Part shown: one piece after another, positions 53,611-62,220 of the stretch
Layout: each line of letters begins with the position of its first letter
Numbering within the stretch: the first letter of the stretch is position 1
NCBI RefSeq assembly: GCF_024137965.1
Contig: NZ_CP099975.1
Location: 3,224,001-3,288,000 of the forward strand
DNA from: Halomonas sp. Y3
GTDB taxonomy: Bacteria > Pseudomonadota > Gammaproteobacteria > Pseudomonadales > Halomonadaceae
Length of the DNA stretch: 64,000 bases
Direction of reading: 5' to 3'
Position numbers and translations under genes: made by a program
The notes under the pieces: model-generated
The model's input: the letters and a program-made list of their open reading frames with translations, nothing else
Databases searched by the model: none
Told to the model about the DNA's origin: nothing

Positions 53611-53894
53611 GCAACAAGGAAGCCTACGAACAGAAGCTGCAGGCCAAGTTGGACGAGTGGCAGGCCGAGATCGACAAGCTGCGCGCCAGGGCCAGGGGCG
53701 CCGAGGCCGAGGCTCGCATCGAGCGGGAGAAGGAGGCCGAACGCCTGGAGGCGAAGCGCGAGGAGATGCGCGAGAAGCTCAAGGAGCTGCGCGAGGCCGG
53801 CGACGACGCCTGGGACGATATCCGGGACGGCGCAGAACGCGCCTGGAAGTCCTTCAGCGACGCCTTCGAGAAGGCCAGGGACCGCTTCAAGTAA
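53607..53894 (+). CDS. Small coiled-coil protein
   Basis: A 95-residue, highly charged, nearly all-helical protein (Lys/Glu/Arg/Ala), with heptad character from about 5 to 66 and an amphipathic C-terminal segment (AWKSFSDAFEKARDRFK). No signal or membrane segment. It is translationally coupled to the monooxygenase gene. It resembles generic bacterial coiled-coil proteins; no function can be given. Confidence 0.82.
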   Translation: MSNKEAYEQKLQAKLDEWQAEIDKLRARARGAEAEARIEREKEAERLEAKREEMREKLKELREAGDDAWDDIRDGAERAWKSFSDAFEKARDRFK

Positions 53895-54001
53895 GCCCCT
53901 TGCGGCGCCAGCTCGGGCGCCGCTTCCCGGCCTCGCCGGCAGGACGGTGAGGCCAGGGTACCCCGGCATCAGGCCAACGACTTCCCGGCCAAGGAGGCGC
54001 C

Positions 54002-55003
54002 ATGCCCGCCACCCGCGAGACTCCGCTCTCCCCCACCCTGGAGCGGCTGCACCTGGCGTGGGACCTGCTGATCATCGGGCTGGTGATCATCAACCTGGCC
54101 CTGCTGCTCTTCGACAGCCTCTTCCTACTCGCGCCCCTCAACGCCGCCTTCGAGGCCGCCGCGCCCGGGCTGCACGCCGCCTACGACCAGCATGTCCATG
54201 CCCGCTTCATCGCCATCGACCTGGCCTTCGTGGCGATCTTCATCCTCGATGTCCTGCTGGGCTGGGCGGTGGCCATCGCCGAGCGGCGCTACCACCGCTG
54301 GTTCTTCTACCCCTTCGTGCACTGGTACGACGTGCTGGGCTGCATCCCGGTGGGCGGCTTCCGGCTGCTGCGCCTACTGCGCGTCATCTCGCTGCTGCAT
54401 CGCCTGCACCGGCTGGGGCTGATCGATGTGCGCCGCTGGTACCTCTATCGGGCGGTCGCCAAGTACTACGACATCCTGCTGGAGGAGCTCACCGACCGCA
54501 TCGCCATCCGCATGCTCGACAACGTCCAGTCCCAGCTGCGCTCCGGCGACTCCCTCTCCACCCGGGTGGTGGAACGGGTGGTGCGGCCCCGCCAGCAGGC
54601 GCTGATCCGGGAGATCACCCAGCGCCTGGAGGCCATGGCGGGCAGCGCCTACGAACACAACCGACCGGACCTCCTGCGCTATGTGCGCGGCCTGGTCGGC
54701 CGCACCCTGGCGGAGAGCCCGGAGGTGCAGCGGCTCAGGCGCCTGCCGCTGGGCGGCCAGCTGACCCGCGGGCTCGAGGCCTCACTCGCCGACCTGGCCT
54801 GCCGCCTAGTCAACGAGGCCCTGGAGGGGCTGCAGTCGGCGGAGTTCTCCACCCTGGCGGAACACCTGGCCGAGAGCGGCTTCGACGCCTGGCTGCGCAC
54901 GGACCCGCATACCGAACAGGTGACCGAACAGGTGCTGGTGGACATGCTGGAGCTGCTCAAGGAGCAGATCGCTGTCAAGGGGTGGCAGCAGCGCTATCGC
55001 TAG
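54002..55003 (+). CDS. Membrane protein with ion-channel voltage-sensor-like domain
   Basis: A 333-residue protein. The N-terminal 150 residues hold about four hydrophobic helices, ending in an Arg-rich helix (GGFRLLRLLRVISLLHRLHRLG) like the S4 segment of ion transporters. The rest is a soluble helical domain. There is no pore filter sequence, so it is not an ordinary channel. AAGGAGG lies 7 bases before ATG 54002. Its 3' end overlaps the convergent gene by 29 bases. Confidence 0.8.
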   Translation: MPATRETPLSPTLERLHLAWDLLIIGLVIINLALLLFDSLFLLAPLNAAFEAAAPGLHAAYDQHVHARFIAIDLAFVAIFILDVLLGWAVAIAERRYHRWFFYPFVHWYDVLGCIPVGGFRLLRLLRVISLLHRLHRLGLIDVRRWYLYRAVAKYYDILLEELTDRIAIRMLDNVQSQLRSGDSLSTRVVERVVRPRQQALIREITQRLEAMAGSAYEHNRPDLLRYVRGLVGRTLAESPEVQRLRRLPLGGQLTRGLEASLADLACRLVNEALEGLQSAEFSTLAEHLAESGFDAWLRTDPHTEQVTEQVLVDMLELLKEQIAVKGWQQRYR

Positions 55004-55358
55004 GCTTGCTCCGGGGCTTCGAGGGACGCCCCTGTTCGGCGCGGGTCAGTGGCTCCGCGCCGGATGGAATCCCTGGCCCCTCGGGGGGCACCATCATGCC
55101 CCGGGGCAGCCGATATACCTCCAGGCCCGCTCGCAGGAAGCGCCCCAGGGTACGCTGGCCGATATGGCGCACCAGCAGCCGCGAGACGCCCGCCTCCTGC
55201 AGGGCAGTCAGCAGCTTGCAGCGCCCGCTGCAGGTGTCGGCATTCATGGGGTTGTCGATCCAGCGGGGAGAGTCTCCCCCGACAACCAGCAGACGCGGGG
55301 ATTTACCCAGATGGCCAGAAATATGCCCCTGGGTATTGACCGGAAATGCCGTGCTCAT
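54975..55358 (-). CDS. NifB/NifX-like dinitrogenase cofactor-family protein
   Basis: A 127-residue protein of the small FeMo-cofactor-binding-like family: VNTQGHISGHLGKSPRLLVV, CSGRCKLLTALQEAGVSRLLVRHIGQRTLGRFLRAGLEVYRLP. Such stand-alone proteins occur in many bacteria without nitrogenase and may bind metal clusters. The last 30 residues are basic and Pro/Ser-rich. GGAGGAAGAGG lies before ATG 55358. Confidence 0.8.
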   Translation of the reverse strand: MSTAFPVNTQGHISGHLGKSPRLLVVGGDSPRWIDNPMNADTCSGRCKLLTALQEAGVSRLLVRHIGQRTLGRFLRAGLEVYRLPRGMMVPPEGPGIPSGAEPLTRAEQGRPSKPRSKPSDSAAATP

Positions 55359-55516
55359 GCGCCTCTTCCTCCGTCGTTGTCGCTGTAGGCGTGTGACAGC
55401 TTCTCTCACAGGGTAATCGACAACGGCGCCGCCTTGCGTGCGACATTCTTCCGCACGGCGGCCTGCGCCGACTTTGCTAGGCTCACGGCTTCCCGACCTA
55501 CAAGGAGCCGCCTCCC

Positions 55517-55945
55517 ATGCGTCCTGTCATCCTGTTTTCCGCCCTGGCCCTGGCCTTCGCCAGCCATGCCACCGTCGCCGCCGAGCGCGATGTCTCGGAG
55601 CTGTCATCCCCCATCGTGCTGCTGACCCCGGCAGTGGCCAGAAACGCCGACCAGCTCAGTCTCAACGAGACGCAGCGTGAAGCCGTACAGGAGTGGATGG
55701 CCACCAGCCCTGCGGTACGCGAGGCCCTCGAAGACCGCGTGGTGGCGGCCCGGGCCGAGCTCCGCGAGATGATCGTGCAGGGCGAGGAGCGCGCGAAGCG
55801 CGAGGAGAAGGCCGCCGCTATCGGCGAGCTGGAAGCCGAGCTGCTGCTGATGCGCTCCGACTGTGCAGACCACTGGCGCAGCGTGCTCGACGAGGAGCAG
55901 TTTGCCCAGGCCCTCGAACTTGCCGGCCTGGCCGAAGCGCCCTGA
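55517..55945 (+). CDS. Periplasmic Spy/CpxP-like protein
   Basis: A 142-residue exported protein. A signal peptide (about 1-22, ending ATVAA) precedes a helical domain with LSLNETQREAVQEWM and repeated basic/acidic helices, similar in shape to LTxxQ-motif proteins such as Spy. No exact LTxxQ is present. A likely periplasmic chaperone or stress protein; the assignment is tentative. Confidence 0.72.
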   Translation: MRPVILFSALALAFASHATVAAERDVSELSSPIVLLTPAVARNADQLSLNETQREAVQEWMATSPAVREALEDRVVAARAELREMIVQGEERAKREEKAAAIGELEAELLLMRSDCADHWRSVLDEEQFAQALELAGLAEAP

Positions 55946-55984
55946 GTCGGCCGGGGCCGCCTGTCACGAGCGGCCCCCGACGCT

Positions 55985-56350
55985 TCACGACGCCGACCCC
56001 ATGACGCCCTCGAGCTCCTGCCGATAGGCCGCCGCGTGGCAGGCCGGGTCGACGGGAAAACGGCCGAGCTCGACCGCGAGTTCGAAGAAGCCCTGACGGG
56101 GCAAGGCCCCGCGGCGGCTGACCACCAGGGCGGCGATCAGCGGGCGCCCGGCCGCCACGTCCTCTCGCATCAGGGTTTCCAGCGCCACCGCTACCCGCCT
56201 GATGGTATGGGGCGGCACCAGCCCCAGGGCCTCGGCGGCCTGCTGGTAGGTGATCGGCACCCCCTCCGCGGGCAGCCCCTCGAGCAGTGCCCGCAGGCGC
56301 GGGGCCAGTTCGGCGCTTGCGCTCCCCGCTTCTTTCGCTTTCAAGGTCAT
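55985..56350 (-). CDS. Conserved protein of unknown function
   Basis: A 121-residue protein with a predicted DNA-binding-like start (GVPITYQQAAEALGLVPPHTIRRVAVALETLMREDVAAGRPLIAALVVSR) and the tail GFFELAVELGRFPVDPACHAAAYRQEL. I recognise it only as a conserved proteobacterial hypothetical. GAGGG lies 9 bases before ATG 56350. Confidence 0.78.
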   Translation of the reverse strand: MTLKAKEAGSASAELAPRLRALLEGLPAEGVPITYQQAAEALGLVPPHTIRRVAVALETLMREDVAAGRPLIAALVVSRRGALPRQGFFELAVELGRFPVDPACHAAAYRQELEGVMGSAS

Positions 56351-56565
56351 CGGTTCGCCCTCCCCCGAGTCCTCACTGCCTTACCACGACGCCCCATGGT
56401 ATCCGGGCGGCACCGCCCGCCGAAAGTCGGATAGCCGAGGCATCTAACGGGACGTATCATGCGCGCCAGTTGACCACCGGGGAGCACCTGCGAACCCCGT
56501 GATTCCGCCGCCAGGGTAATGAAACTACCCGAGGCGACGGCCCCTCTTCTGTATGTAGTCATACT

Positions 56566-56847
56566 ACAACCTCCTCTGCGCCTAATGGCGCGTTGTTCTG
56601 TGCCTTGGCCTTCGTCATAGTGAAGCCATGGTTCAGGACAAGGCATCGCTACCCCGACCCGCGACCTGAACCCGGCTACAACCTGGCGCCATGCAAGACA
56701 GCTGATCCGGGCGCCAGCAGCGAAGGTCTTTCCAAGCTTGTAAGCCTCGCAGTTGCAGTATCGGGCACTTATCAGGCCCGACCGTAGCCAAGGCACCAGA
56801 AATGCCATCGAAGATGGCCAATGATGACCTTGCTTGAGGATTGAACC
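56566..56847 (+). ncRNA. Conserved structured leader, copy A
   Basis: About 280 bases upstream of the first small-protein gene are conserved with the leader at 57217-57501. Stems: TGGCG (56586-56590) with CGTCA (56613-56617); CTGGCGCC (56683-56690) with GGCGCCAG (56710-56717); TCGGGC (56761-56766) with GCCCGA (56776-56781); GGCA with TGCC near 56792-56806. Differences from copy B keep the pairing through G-U pairs. It may be a riboswitch-like leader; the class is not recognised. Confidence 0.6.
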
Positions 56848-57072
56848 ATGAACTGCATCCAGCTGAACCAACAAGCCGACCTGATCGCCAACACCTTCAG
56901 CAAGCTGGACCTCGCCAAGCTGGTGGTGGCCCTGAAGGGCACCGGTGAGTCGCTCCAGAATGCCGTCGAGGTGATCGACACCATCGACGCTCGCCAGGGC
57001 TACACCCTGCACGAGGCTTGGGAAGAGGTGCGCACCGGCGAAACTCGCCAGATGGCCACCAACGAAGACTGA
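56848..57072 (+). CDS. Small protein of unknown family, copy A
   Basis: A 74-residue acidic protein, about 85% identical to the copy at 57502-57726. It begins MNCIQLNQQADLIANTFSKL; the middle (AVEVIDTIDARQGYTL) is unchanged between copies. No signal, membrane segment or known motif; predicted mainly helical. Start ATG 56848 has GAGG 9 bases upstream. It is transcribed alone, between its own leader and terminator. Both copies remain open with mostly conservative changes, which argues for a real gene. Confidence 0.8.
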   Translation: MNCIQLNQQADLIANTFSKLDLAKLVVALKGTGESLQNAVEVIDTIDARQGYTLHEAWEEVRTGETRQMATNED

Positions 57073-57111
57073 TCTCTCCTGCCGATTTTCCCCTGCCACA
57101 TTGTGGTCTCT

Positions 57112-57140
57112 CTCCTCCCCTATCGGGGAGGAGTTTTTTT
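57112..57140 (+). terminator. Rho-independent terminator after copy A
   Basis: Stem CTCCTCCCC (57112-57120) with GGGGAGGAG (57125-57133), loop TATC, then seven T. The same stem is used after copy B. Confidence 0.93.
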
Positions 57141-57216
57141 ATTCTGCAAGGGTCGAGTGATATTCAGTAGCCTCATTACCTGATCCAGTCACTTTTCCCC
57201 TTTCTGTCGTCACTCC

Positions 57217-57501
57217 ACAACATCCTCTTCGCCCAATGGCGCGTTGTTCATTGCCTGGCGCTACGCCATAGTGGAGCCATGGTTAGGGACAAGGCATCGC
57301 CACCGCGATCCAGCAACCTGAACCCGGCTACAACCTGGCGTTACGCAATCTTCCGATCCGGGCGCCAGCAGCGAAGGTCTTTCCAAGCTTGTAAGCCTCG
57401 CAGTTGCAGTATCGGGCTCTTATCTGGCCCGACATGAGTAGCCAAGGCACCAGAAATGCCACCCTAAATGGCCAATGATGACCTTGCTTGAGGATTGAAA
57501 A
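57217..57501 (+). ncRNA. Conserved structured leader, copy B
   Basis: The second copy of the leader. Stems: TGGCG (57237-57241) with CGCCA (57264-57268); CTGGCGTT (57335-57342) with GGCGCCAG (57361-57368, two G-U pairs); TCGGGC (57412-57417) with GCCCGA (57427-57432); GGCA with TGCC at 57446-57460. Blocks such as GCCAGCAGCGAAGGTCTTTC are identical to copy A. Confidence 0.6.
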
Positions 57502-57726
57502 ATGAACTGCATTCAGCTGAACCAACAAGCCGACCTGATCGCCAACACTTTCAGCAAACAGGACCTCGCCAAGCTGGTGGTGGCCCTCAAGAGTCACGGC
57601 GACTCCCTCCAGGATGCCGTCGAGGTGATCGACACCATCGACGCTCGCCAGGGCTACACCCTGAACGAGGCCTGGGAAGAGGTGCGCGCCGGCGAGAGCC
57701 GCCTGATGGCCGCCAACGACGACTGA
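57502..57726 (+). CDS. Small protein of unknown family, copy B
   Basis: The 74-residue paralogue of the protein at 56848-57072, with 11 substitutions by my count (for example L20Q, and SHGDS for GTGES near 31-35), most of them mild and clustered in the middle and C-terminus. The N-terminal 19 residues are identical. AGG-ATTG-type ribosome binding site as in copy A. The two genes form a tandem duplication of about 650 bases including the leader and terminator. Confidence 0.8.
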   Translation: MNCIQLNQQADLIANTFSKQDLAKLVVALKSHGDSLQDAVEVIDTIDARQGYTLNEAWEEVRAGESRLMAANDD

Positions 57727-57773
57727 TTTTCGCAATTCCCCTCTGCCCCCCCCGGCCCACGGCCATAAGCATG

Positions 57774-57801
57774 CTCCTCCCCCTCGGGGAGGAGTTTTTT
57801 T
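57774..57801 (+). terminator. Rho-independent terminator after copy B
   Basis: Stem CTCCTCCCC (57774-57782) with GGGGAGGAG (57786-57794), loop CTC, then seven T. Confidence 0.93.
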
Positions 57802-57940
57802 GCGTTTGACATTTTTCATGCCAACAAGGCACTGACCTTGCATTGATCAGGTCAACATGCCTCCTGATCGCATACTTCCCCGCATCATGCGGCGTATTGC
57901 ACAGGGTGCGTGAAGGACACACCAAACACAGGGATTGAAA

Positions 57941-57973
57941 TGCGAATAATTATTATATAGATTATTATTAATA
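57941..57973. promoter_or_regulatory. AT-rich operator/promoter of the TonB receptor gene
   Basis: A 33-base almost pure A/T stretch with AATAAT...ATTATT symmetry lies just upstream of the receptor start, in otherwise GC-rich DNA. It could hold the -10 box and a Fur-family site; the match to a Fur box is loose, so metal control is only suggested. Confidence 0.4.
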
Positions 57974-57986
57974 CATCTCCTGCAGA

Positions 57987-60458
57987 ATGGACCCCTGCAT
58001 GCCTTCCTACCGCTCTTCGTTTTCACGTCTGGCTACCACGCTAGTAGCCACCAGCATCTCCTGTACTGCAGCCCATGCCGCGGAATCGAGGCTGCAGCTG
58101 TCGGATATCCTGATCACAGCACCCGCGGAGACTCCGGACACTCAGCGGCTTGAAGGCGACCAGGTGCGCAGCCGGGTACGCAGCGACCTGGCAGAAGCGC
58201 TGAGCCTGATTCCGTCTGTCAGGGTCGACGATACGGCCAGTTCCAGCCTGCGTCAGGGAGAGCTGAAACCAGCTGAGTTTTCCATTCGTGGCGCTGCCCC
58301 CTTCCAGAACCGCATCACGCTGGACGGCGCCAGCATCGACAGTTTTCTCGACCCCGGCCGCAAGACGCCTCCCGGCGTTGGCAGCGTGCCGGAGCGCACG
58401 GCGGTGGAGGGCCACTCGCAGGCGCTCTTCATCAACCCCGACTTCCTCTCATCCATCGAAGTTCTCGATACCAATATCTCAGCCCGCGAAGGGGGCTTCA
58501 CCGGCGGCGTGGTCCGAGCAGAGACGCGGCGCTATGAGGGGCGCGACAGCTTCCAGATCAGCCATCGCCGCACCGACGACGGCTGGACACGCTTCCACGT
58601 GGATGAGGCTCAGGCCGCAGAGTTTCAGGATGGCGCTGGCCAGTATCCGACCGGCACGCCGGGTGAGTTCCAGCCCGACTTTCGCAAATCAAGCAGTGCA
58701 GTTTCCGGCACGACCCGCATCGGAGATATCGGCCTATTTGCCGGCCTGAGCGAGCAGCGCGCCACCCTTCACCAGCAGCGGTTGGCCAGCATGGACTTCG
58801 CCCAGTTTGCCGAGACGGGCCAGTTATTCAGCACCGGCGAATCGCAACGCCTGGACCGCTACTCTCGCTTTGCCACGCTGCGGGCGGACCTGCTGGAGCG
58901 CGACTATGACCTGAACGCGACGCTGGCCGTCAGCGACTACAGCGAAGATAGCTTTCTGATCAACTTCCTGGACTCCGACTTCCAGCGCGATACGCGAGGC
59001 ATCAACCTCGGCATCAACCATGGCAGACGGCTCGGCGATTCCCGGCTCGACGCAAGTGTTTCCCTCGGTCACAGCCAGAACCGACGCCAGGCTATCAGCG
59101 ACGAGCTCAACAACTATCAGGGCCGCAACTTCTATACCGAGGGGGCCTTCGTCGGCTCCTTCGGCAGCCTGGCCAACGAACAGTATACCGCCGGCGCACG
59201 TCTTGCCCTGACGACCCCTCTGGGCTCTGAGGAGCATAGCCTCAGCTATGGCGGAGAACTCAATGCAGCCCGCTATCAGCAGGTACGTGACCAGTCATTC
59301 ACCGAGCGTACCTTCCAACCTCCCACGCCCCTGGGCCTGGCCACCGGCGGCATACCGGTCGACGAGCATATCCTGTTTCGGGAAGTCCACTACGATACCG
59401 GCACCATCCGCTTCAACAATCTGGACGCGGCGCTGTTTGCCGAGCTGGACGGCAGCGCCGGGCGCTTCTTCTGGCGACCCGGTATGCGACTGGAGCGAGA
59501 CGGCTGGCTCGACAACGTCAATCTGGCACCGCGCCTGATGGCGGGCATCTATCTGGGCGAACAGGAGGAGTATCAGCTGCGTCTGGGCGCCAACCGCTAT
59601 TACGGCAAGTCGTTTCTCTCCTACCGCCTTCGCGAGCGGGAAAAGTCGCTGCTGAACATTCGGCAGCGTACCGAGAGCTACAACCCGGACGCCCCGCTGG
59701 TCGAGGTTGATCCCGACCAGGAGTGGACATACCGCCAGCTGGATACTCCCTATGACGATGAATTCAGCCTCGGTCTCTACGGCCAGGTTCTAGGCGGCAG
59801 CGCCGGCCTGCAGGCTGTTCTTCGCCAGGGGCGCGACCAGATTCGCACCCAGCGGGACCCCGACAGCGACCTACGCTGGTTCGCCAACAGCGGGCGCAGC
59901 GACACCCACCAGCTGGATTTCTACTGGCATTCTGCCCCCTTTCACTGGGGCAGCAGTCTGTGGGCTATCAACGCCTCGCTCTCCTGGATGGACAAGACCA
60001 CCGACGCAACTTACAGCGGGCGCTCCGGCGGCTACCTGGGAGCGGATCGCAGCGAACAAGAGGTCATCTTCGAGGGCGAGCGCATTCTTCGCGAGGAGCT
60101 GCCGGCCGCGGACTTCGCCACACCGGTCAGCGCCAATCTGGACCTTGTCACCCGCGCCTTCAACAACCGTCTGATCGCCACCAACAGCCTGTCATTCACC
60201 AACAGGGCTCGACAACTGCGGCGCACCGGCCGCGATGCCGAGACGGGGCTCGACGAGTTCGAGGTCACACGGCTGAGCAGCGCACTGCGCTGGGATCTGA
60301 GCGTGGAAGCCAGCCTGCTTGCAGGCGCGGCCTCGCCCTATCTCAAGGCCGATATCATCAACGTCGCCAACAGCCGCAACGCCATCAGTGCCGAAAGCGG
60401 CGTACAGCTCTTCGGCCTGGGCAGGCAGCTCTGGCTGGAAGTCAGCTACCGGTTCTGA
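57987..60458 (+). CDS. TonB-dependent outer-membrane receptor
   Basis: An 823-residue receptor with a signal peptide (cut near AAHAAES), a plug domain (LAEALSLIPSVRVDD, FSIRGAAPFQNRITLDG, SSIEVLDTNISAREGGFTGGVVRAETRRYEG) and a barrel ending SYRF. No STN domain, so it does not signal through a FecR protein. The ligand is unknown. A dihaem peroxidase gene starts 13 bases after it and a secreted pentapeptide-repeat gene follows, forming an operon. Start ATG 57987; ATG 57999 is also possible. Confidence 0.87.
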   Translation: MDPCMPSYRSSFSRLATTLVATSISCTAAHAAESRLQLSDILITAPAETPDTQRLEGDQVRSRVRSDLAEALSLIPSVRVDDTASSSLRQGELKPAEFSIRGAAPFQNRITLDGASIDSFLDPGRKTPPGVGSVPERTAVEGHSQALFINPDFLSSIEVLDTNISAREGGFTGGVVRAETRRYEGRDSFQISHRRTDDGWTRFHVDEAQAAEFQDGAGQYPTGTPGEFQPDFRKSSSAVSGTTRIGDIGLFAGLSEQRATLHQQRLASMDFAQFAETGQLFSTGESQRLDRYSRFATLRADLLERDYDLNATLAVSDYSEDSFLINFLDSDFQRDTRGINLGINHGRRLGDSRLDASVSLGHSQNRRQAISDELNNYQGRNFYTEGAFVGSFGSLANEQYTAGARLALTTPLGSEEHSLSYGGELNAARYQQVRDQSFTERTFQPPTPLGLATGGIPVDEHILFREVHYDTGTIRFNNLDAALFAELDGSAGRFFWRPGMRLERDGWLDNVNLAPRLMAGIYLGEQEEYQLRLGANRYYGKSFLSYRLREREKSLLNIRQRTESYNPDAPLVEVDPDQEWTYRQLDTPYDDEFSLGLYGQVLGGSAGLQAVLRQGRDQIRTQRDPDSDLRWFANSGRSDTHQLDFYWHSAPFHWGSSLWAINASLSWMDKTTDATYSGRSGGYLGADRSEQEVIFEGERILREELPAADFATPVSANLDLVTRAFNNRLIATNSLSFTNRARQLRRTGRDAETGLDEFEVTRLSSALRWDLSVEASLLAGAASPYLKADIINVANSRNAISAESGVQLFGLGRQLWLEVSYRF

Positions 60459-60471
60459 CGGGAGAGGCGCC

Positions 60472-61617
60472 ATGATGAAACGCCTGACCGGCCATGGAAA
60501 GAAGATGATCATGGCAATGCTGCTGGGGACGCTGCCAATTACGGCGCTATTCCTGACGCTGCGCTCCTCTCCGGATGCACAGCTGATTGAACGCTATCGC
60601 GGCCCTCAGAGCGAGTGGCCGGCGCCCTGGATCGACGAAGGGGTAACGGCGGCTCCTCTGGCAACCCTGCCGCCAGACGTTCCCCACCCCGCCGACAACC
60701 CCGACAGCACTGCAAAGCGCGAGCTGGGCAAGCAACTCTTCTTCGAAAGGCGGCTGTCGCGTTCCGAACAGATCGCCTGCGCCTCCTGCCACGACCCAGA
60801 CCTGGGGTGGGCGGATGGGCGGCGCCTTGCGATAGGGCACAACCGTCGGGTTGGCGACACCAATTCACCCACCGTAGTCAACGTGGGCTATCTGCAGGAA
60901 ATTTTCTGGGATGGTCGCGCCGCCAGCCTCGAGGAGCAGGTGATCGCCAGCCTGAGCGACCCGCGGGAGATGGCGGCCGACCCAGAGCGGGCGGCGGCAC
61001 GCATCGCTAACATCAGCGGCTATGCCCCTCTCTTCTCGGAAGCCTTCGGCGACAGCCGAGTAAACGCCGAGCGCATTGCTGCCGCGGTCGCCACCTTCAT
61101 GCGCTCACTGCGCTTTGCCAATACCCCCTTCGATCGCTTCATGGCGGGCGAGACCGACCGGCTCGACGAGCGCCAGATTCGCGGCCTGCACCTGTTTCGC
61201 ACCGAGGCACGCTGCATGAACTGTCACCATGGTCCGCTGTTAAGCGATGAGCGCTATCACCACCTTGGCACCTCTTTTCATAACGTAGGCAACTTCCAGG
61301 GGCGCTATCGAGTCACGGGCACCCCCGAGGATGTCGGCGCCTTTCGCACCCCGCCGCTGCGCGGTGCCGCCTCAACGCTGCCCCTTACCCACAGCGGCAT
61401 GGCGCGCGACCTCGACACCCTGATTCGCCTCTACGAGATGGGCTGGTGGCAGAATGCCGACCTCGACGACAAGGGCAACAACATCCCTACCGCCCGTCTG
61501 TCTCCGCTTATCAAGCCCCTCTCCCTGAGCCGCCAGGACCGGGAAGACCTCAAGGCGTTTCTCGAAGCGCTGGACGGTCCGATGCCCTACATGCTCCCAC
61601 CCGATGAGCTTCAGTGA
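60472..61617 (+). CDS. Dihaem cytochrome c peroxidase / MauG-family protein
   Basis: A 381-residue periplasmic protein with an N-terminal membrane or signal segment (about 10-30). The two c-type haem sites are CASCH (103-107) and CMNCH (248-252), and family segments LGKQLFFERRLSRSEQIACASCH, GDTNSPTVVNVGYLQEIFWDGRAASLEEQ and FRTPPLRGAASTLPLTHSG are clear. It would reduce peroxide or, MauG-like, oxidise a protein or metal. Coupling to a TonB receptor suggests redox handling of an imported compound; inference. GGAGAGG precedes ATG 60472. Confidence 0.9.
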   Translation: MMKRLTGHGKKMIMAMLLGTLPITALFLTLRSSPDAQLIERYRGPQSEWPAPWIDEGVTAAPLATLPPDVPHPADNPDSTAKRELGKQLFFERRLSRSEQIACASCHDPDLGWADGRRLAIGHNRRVGDTNSPTVVNVGYLQEIFWDGRAASLEEQVIASLSDPREMAADPERAAARIANISGYAPLFSEAFGDSRVNAERIAAAVATFMRSLRFANTPFDRFMAGETDRLDERQIRGLHLFRTEARCMNCHHGPLLSDERYHHLGTSFHNVGNFQGRYRVTGTPEDVGAFRTPPLRGAASTLPLTHSGMARDLDTLIRLYEMGWWQNADLDDKGNNIPTARLSPLIKPLSLSRQDREDLKAFLEALDGPMPYMLPPDELQ

Positions 61618-61666
61618 CGCCCTCCCGTCGCACCGACCCGTTTTCTCCCCCTGATGAGGACTTACC

Positions 61667-62158
61667 ATGTCAGCTTCATCCCTGCTTCGCCCTCTTCTTC
61701 TGCCTGTCCTCGGGCTAACTCTTCTGCCGAACGTCGGATCCGGCGATGAGACGCACCGCATCGGCAGCTGCACGCTGGAGCCTGGCACCCGATGCACGCA
61801 CCTGGCTTACGAGCTCAAGTACAAGGATCTCAAGCACCTGGACCTGCGCAACAGTGACTTCAGCCACACCAGCTTTCACGGCAGCTCGCTGGACGGCAGC
61901 GATCTACGCGGCGCCACCTTGGTAAACGCGGAGTTCGACATGGGCTCGCTCTCCGGCGCAGACCTGCGAGGGGCTGATCTGACAGACGCCTTCATGAGCC
62001 TTTCACGGATGCATCGTGTGGACCTGCGCGGCGCCACCCTGTTCAACGTTGACCTGCGCTACGCGGAAGGGGCTGCCAGCGCTCGCCTGGAGGGTGCCCG
62101 ACTCTGCAATACGCGCCTGCCAGGTGGCGAACTCAGCCACCGAGACTGCCCGGAATGA
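61667..62158 (+). CDS. Secreted pentapeptide-repeat protein
   Basis: A 163-residue protein with a signal peptide (about 1-26) and about 15 pentapeptide repeats of the A(D/N)LxG kind (LDGSDLRGATLVNAEFDMGSLSGADLRGADLTDAF), forming a right-handed quadrilateral helix. Cys residues near both ends (GSCTLEPGTRC; RLCNTRL; DCPE) could make disulfides in the periplasm. It is third in the receptor-peroxidase operon, 49 bases after the peroxidase gene. Confidence 0.87.
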   Translation: MSASSLLRPLLLPVLGLTLLPNVGSGDETHRIGSCTLEPGTRCTHLAYELKYKDLKHLDLRNSDFSHTSFHGSSLDGSDLRGATLVNAEFDMGSLSGADLRGADLTDAFMSLSRMHRVDLRGATLFNVDLRYAEGAASARLEGARLCNTRLPGGELSHRDCPE

Positions 62159-62220
62159 TAACAGGCCGACCGATAGGCGATCGTCGACATAGCGATAGCG
62201 GCAGGCAAGCATGCTAGTTA

